From: an uncultured Bacteroidales bacterium | GTDB lineage: Bacteria; Bacteroidota; Bacteroidia; Bacteroidales; UBA932 | Direction: 5' to 3' | Length of the DNA stretch: 6,857 nucleotides | Assembly: GCA_946614205.1 (NCBI GenBank) | Contig: CAMOGR010000140.1 | Span: forward strand, 1-6,857 | Shown: positions 6,036 through 6,857 of the stretch, piece by piece | Layout: every line of letters begins with the position of its first letter | Numbering within the stretch: position 1 is the first letter of the stretch | Notes under the pieces: model-generated | Told to the model about the DNA's origin: nothing | The model's input: only the letters and a program-made list of their open reading frames with translations | Databases searched by the model: none | Made by a program: the position numbers and the translations under genes

Positions 6036-6857
6036 GCGCAGAACAGTTCCTCGCACAAAAATCGGCTCTGGCCGTCGAGGCTCTGTACGGAACCTCTCCC
6101 GCAGAATCTGCACTTCAGGTTCAGGTTACACGCAAGGATTTCGAAGGCGACTATACCGTGGTCGTCTTCCCGCTCCTGCGCATCAGCCGCCAGTCTCCTG
6201 CCGCAACTGCGCAGGCCATAGGCGAATGGCTGACAGCCAACTGCCCCGAGGTGAGCGGCTTCAACGCCGTCCAGGGTTTCCTGAACATCAGCCTCAGCAA
6301 TGTCTACTGGCGTGAAACCCTTCAGGAAATAGGCTCCGACGCCTCATTCGGCACTCTGCCCGCTACGGGCCGCCGCATCATGGTGGAGTTCTCATCTCCC
6401 AATACAAACAAGCCCCTGCACCTTGGCCATATACGCAACAACCTCCTGGGTTTCAGCGTGTCCGAGCTTCTCAAGGCCGCCGGCAACGAGGTCATCAAGT
6501 CCACCCTCGTCAACGACCGCGGAGTCCATATCTGCAAGTCCATGTATGCCTGGGAGAAGCTTTTCGACGGCGCCACCCCCGAGAGCACCGGCATCAAGGG
6601 CGACCACTTGGTAGGCGACTGCTACGTGGCCTACGCCAAGCTCGAGAAGGAGCATCCCGAGGTCATCGACGATGTGCATAAGATGCTGGTACAGTGGGAA
6701 GAAGGCGACCCTCACGTGCGAGCCCTCTGGCAGAAGATGAACTCCTGGGTGTTCGCCGGATTCGATCAGACCTACAAAGCCCTCGGCATATCGTTCGACC
6801 GCACCTACTACGAGCACGACACCTATCTGCTAGGCAAGGAGCTGGTGCAGAAGGGCC
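6032..6857 (+). CDS. argS: Arginyl-tRNA synthetase, N-terminal part (runs off the window)
   Basis: This class I aminoacyl-tRNA synthetase charges tRNA-Arg with arginine using ATP. The frame is open from the ATG at 6032 to the window end, giving 275 complete codons; the family is usually 550-600 residues, so roughly half is present. Residues 1 to about 105 form the N-terminal ArgRS-specific domain that contacts the tRNA D-loop. The catalytic Rossmann fold starts at about 115 with [20 protein letters not shown], in which HLGH (130-133) is the HIGH ATP-binding signature and the whole stretch is characteristic of Arg[16 protein letters not shown] (157-170) is another conserved catalytic block. 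The anticodon-binding domain and KMSK-like region lie beyond the window. The start codon lies in ATGA shared with the rpoD stop, with no separate ribosome site visible, so translation is probably coupled to rpoD. No frameshift is seen. Confidence 0.95.
   Translation, partial: MSAEQFLAQKSALAVEALYGTSPAESALQVQVTRKDFEGDYTVVVFPLLRISRQSPAATAQAIGEWLTANCPEVSGFNAVQGFLNISLSNVYWRETLQEIGSDASFGTLPATGRRIMVEFSSPNTNKPLHLGHIRNNLLGFSVSELLKAAGNEVIKSTLVNDRGVHICKSMYAWEKLFDGATPESTGIKGDHLVGDCYVAYAKLEKEHPEVIDDVHKMLVQWEEGDPHVRALWQKMNSWVFAGFDQTYKALGISFDRTYYEHDTYLLGKELVQKG

Noticed and set aside
1..6857. Search for CRISPR repeats, insertion sequences, toxin-antitoxin, phage or defence genes
   Set aside because: No repeated spacer-like units, transposase or integrase motifs were seen. 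All coding space is taken by conserved housekeeping genes with consistent composition.

Overview
The window comes from a GC-rich member of the Bacteroidota, most likely the order Bacteroidales. The evidence is a short primary sigma factor of the Bacteroidota type without region 1.1, two promoters with the Bacteroidota -7 box TAnnTTTG, A-rich leaders instead of Shine-Dalgarno sequences, and a dnaN not attached to dnaA. The base composition and frequent ATA codons would fit a GC-rich gut lineage such as an Alistipes relative or an uncultured Bacteroidales family, but the genus cannot be settled from this sequence.

Layout. Bases 1-93 hold two perfect inverted repeats and no gene. A Do/HtrA-family periplasmic serine protease lies on the minus strand (94-1512). 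A divergent spacer of about 100 bases separates it from a plus-strand run: dnaN (sliding clamp, 1616-2734), a DEDDh 3'-5' exonuclease (2741-3574), nhaA (Na+/H+ antiporter, 3576-5000) and tRNA-Thr(CGU) (5022-5094). A strong intrinsic terminator (5111-5143) closes this run. rpoD (5175-6035) follows and overlaps argS (6032 to the window end, truncated) by four bases.

How the parts relate. The clamp and the exonuclease are six bases apart, and the exonuclease has a clamp-binding-like pentapeptide (QLSSF) in its linker, which suggests a physical partnership in replication or repair. nhaA starts one base after the exonuclease stop, so an ion-homeostasis gene is carried in what looks like a replication operon. 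tRNA-Thr, rpoD and argS form an information-processing block.

Overall this is a conserved housekeeping region. I see no mobile element, CRISPR array, phage gene, defence system or clearly new system. The points worth a second look are the exonuclease-clamp link, nhaA behind it, the unusual T-loop of the tRNA, the tight rpoD-argS overlap, and the long codon-aligned antisense open frames, which codon avoidance explains.
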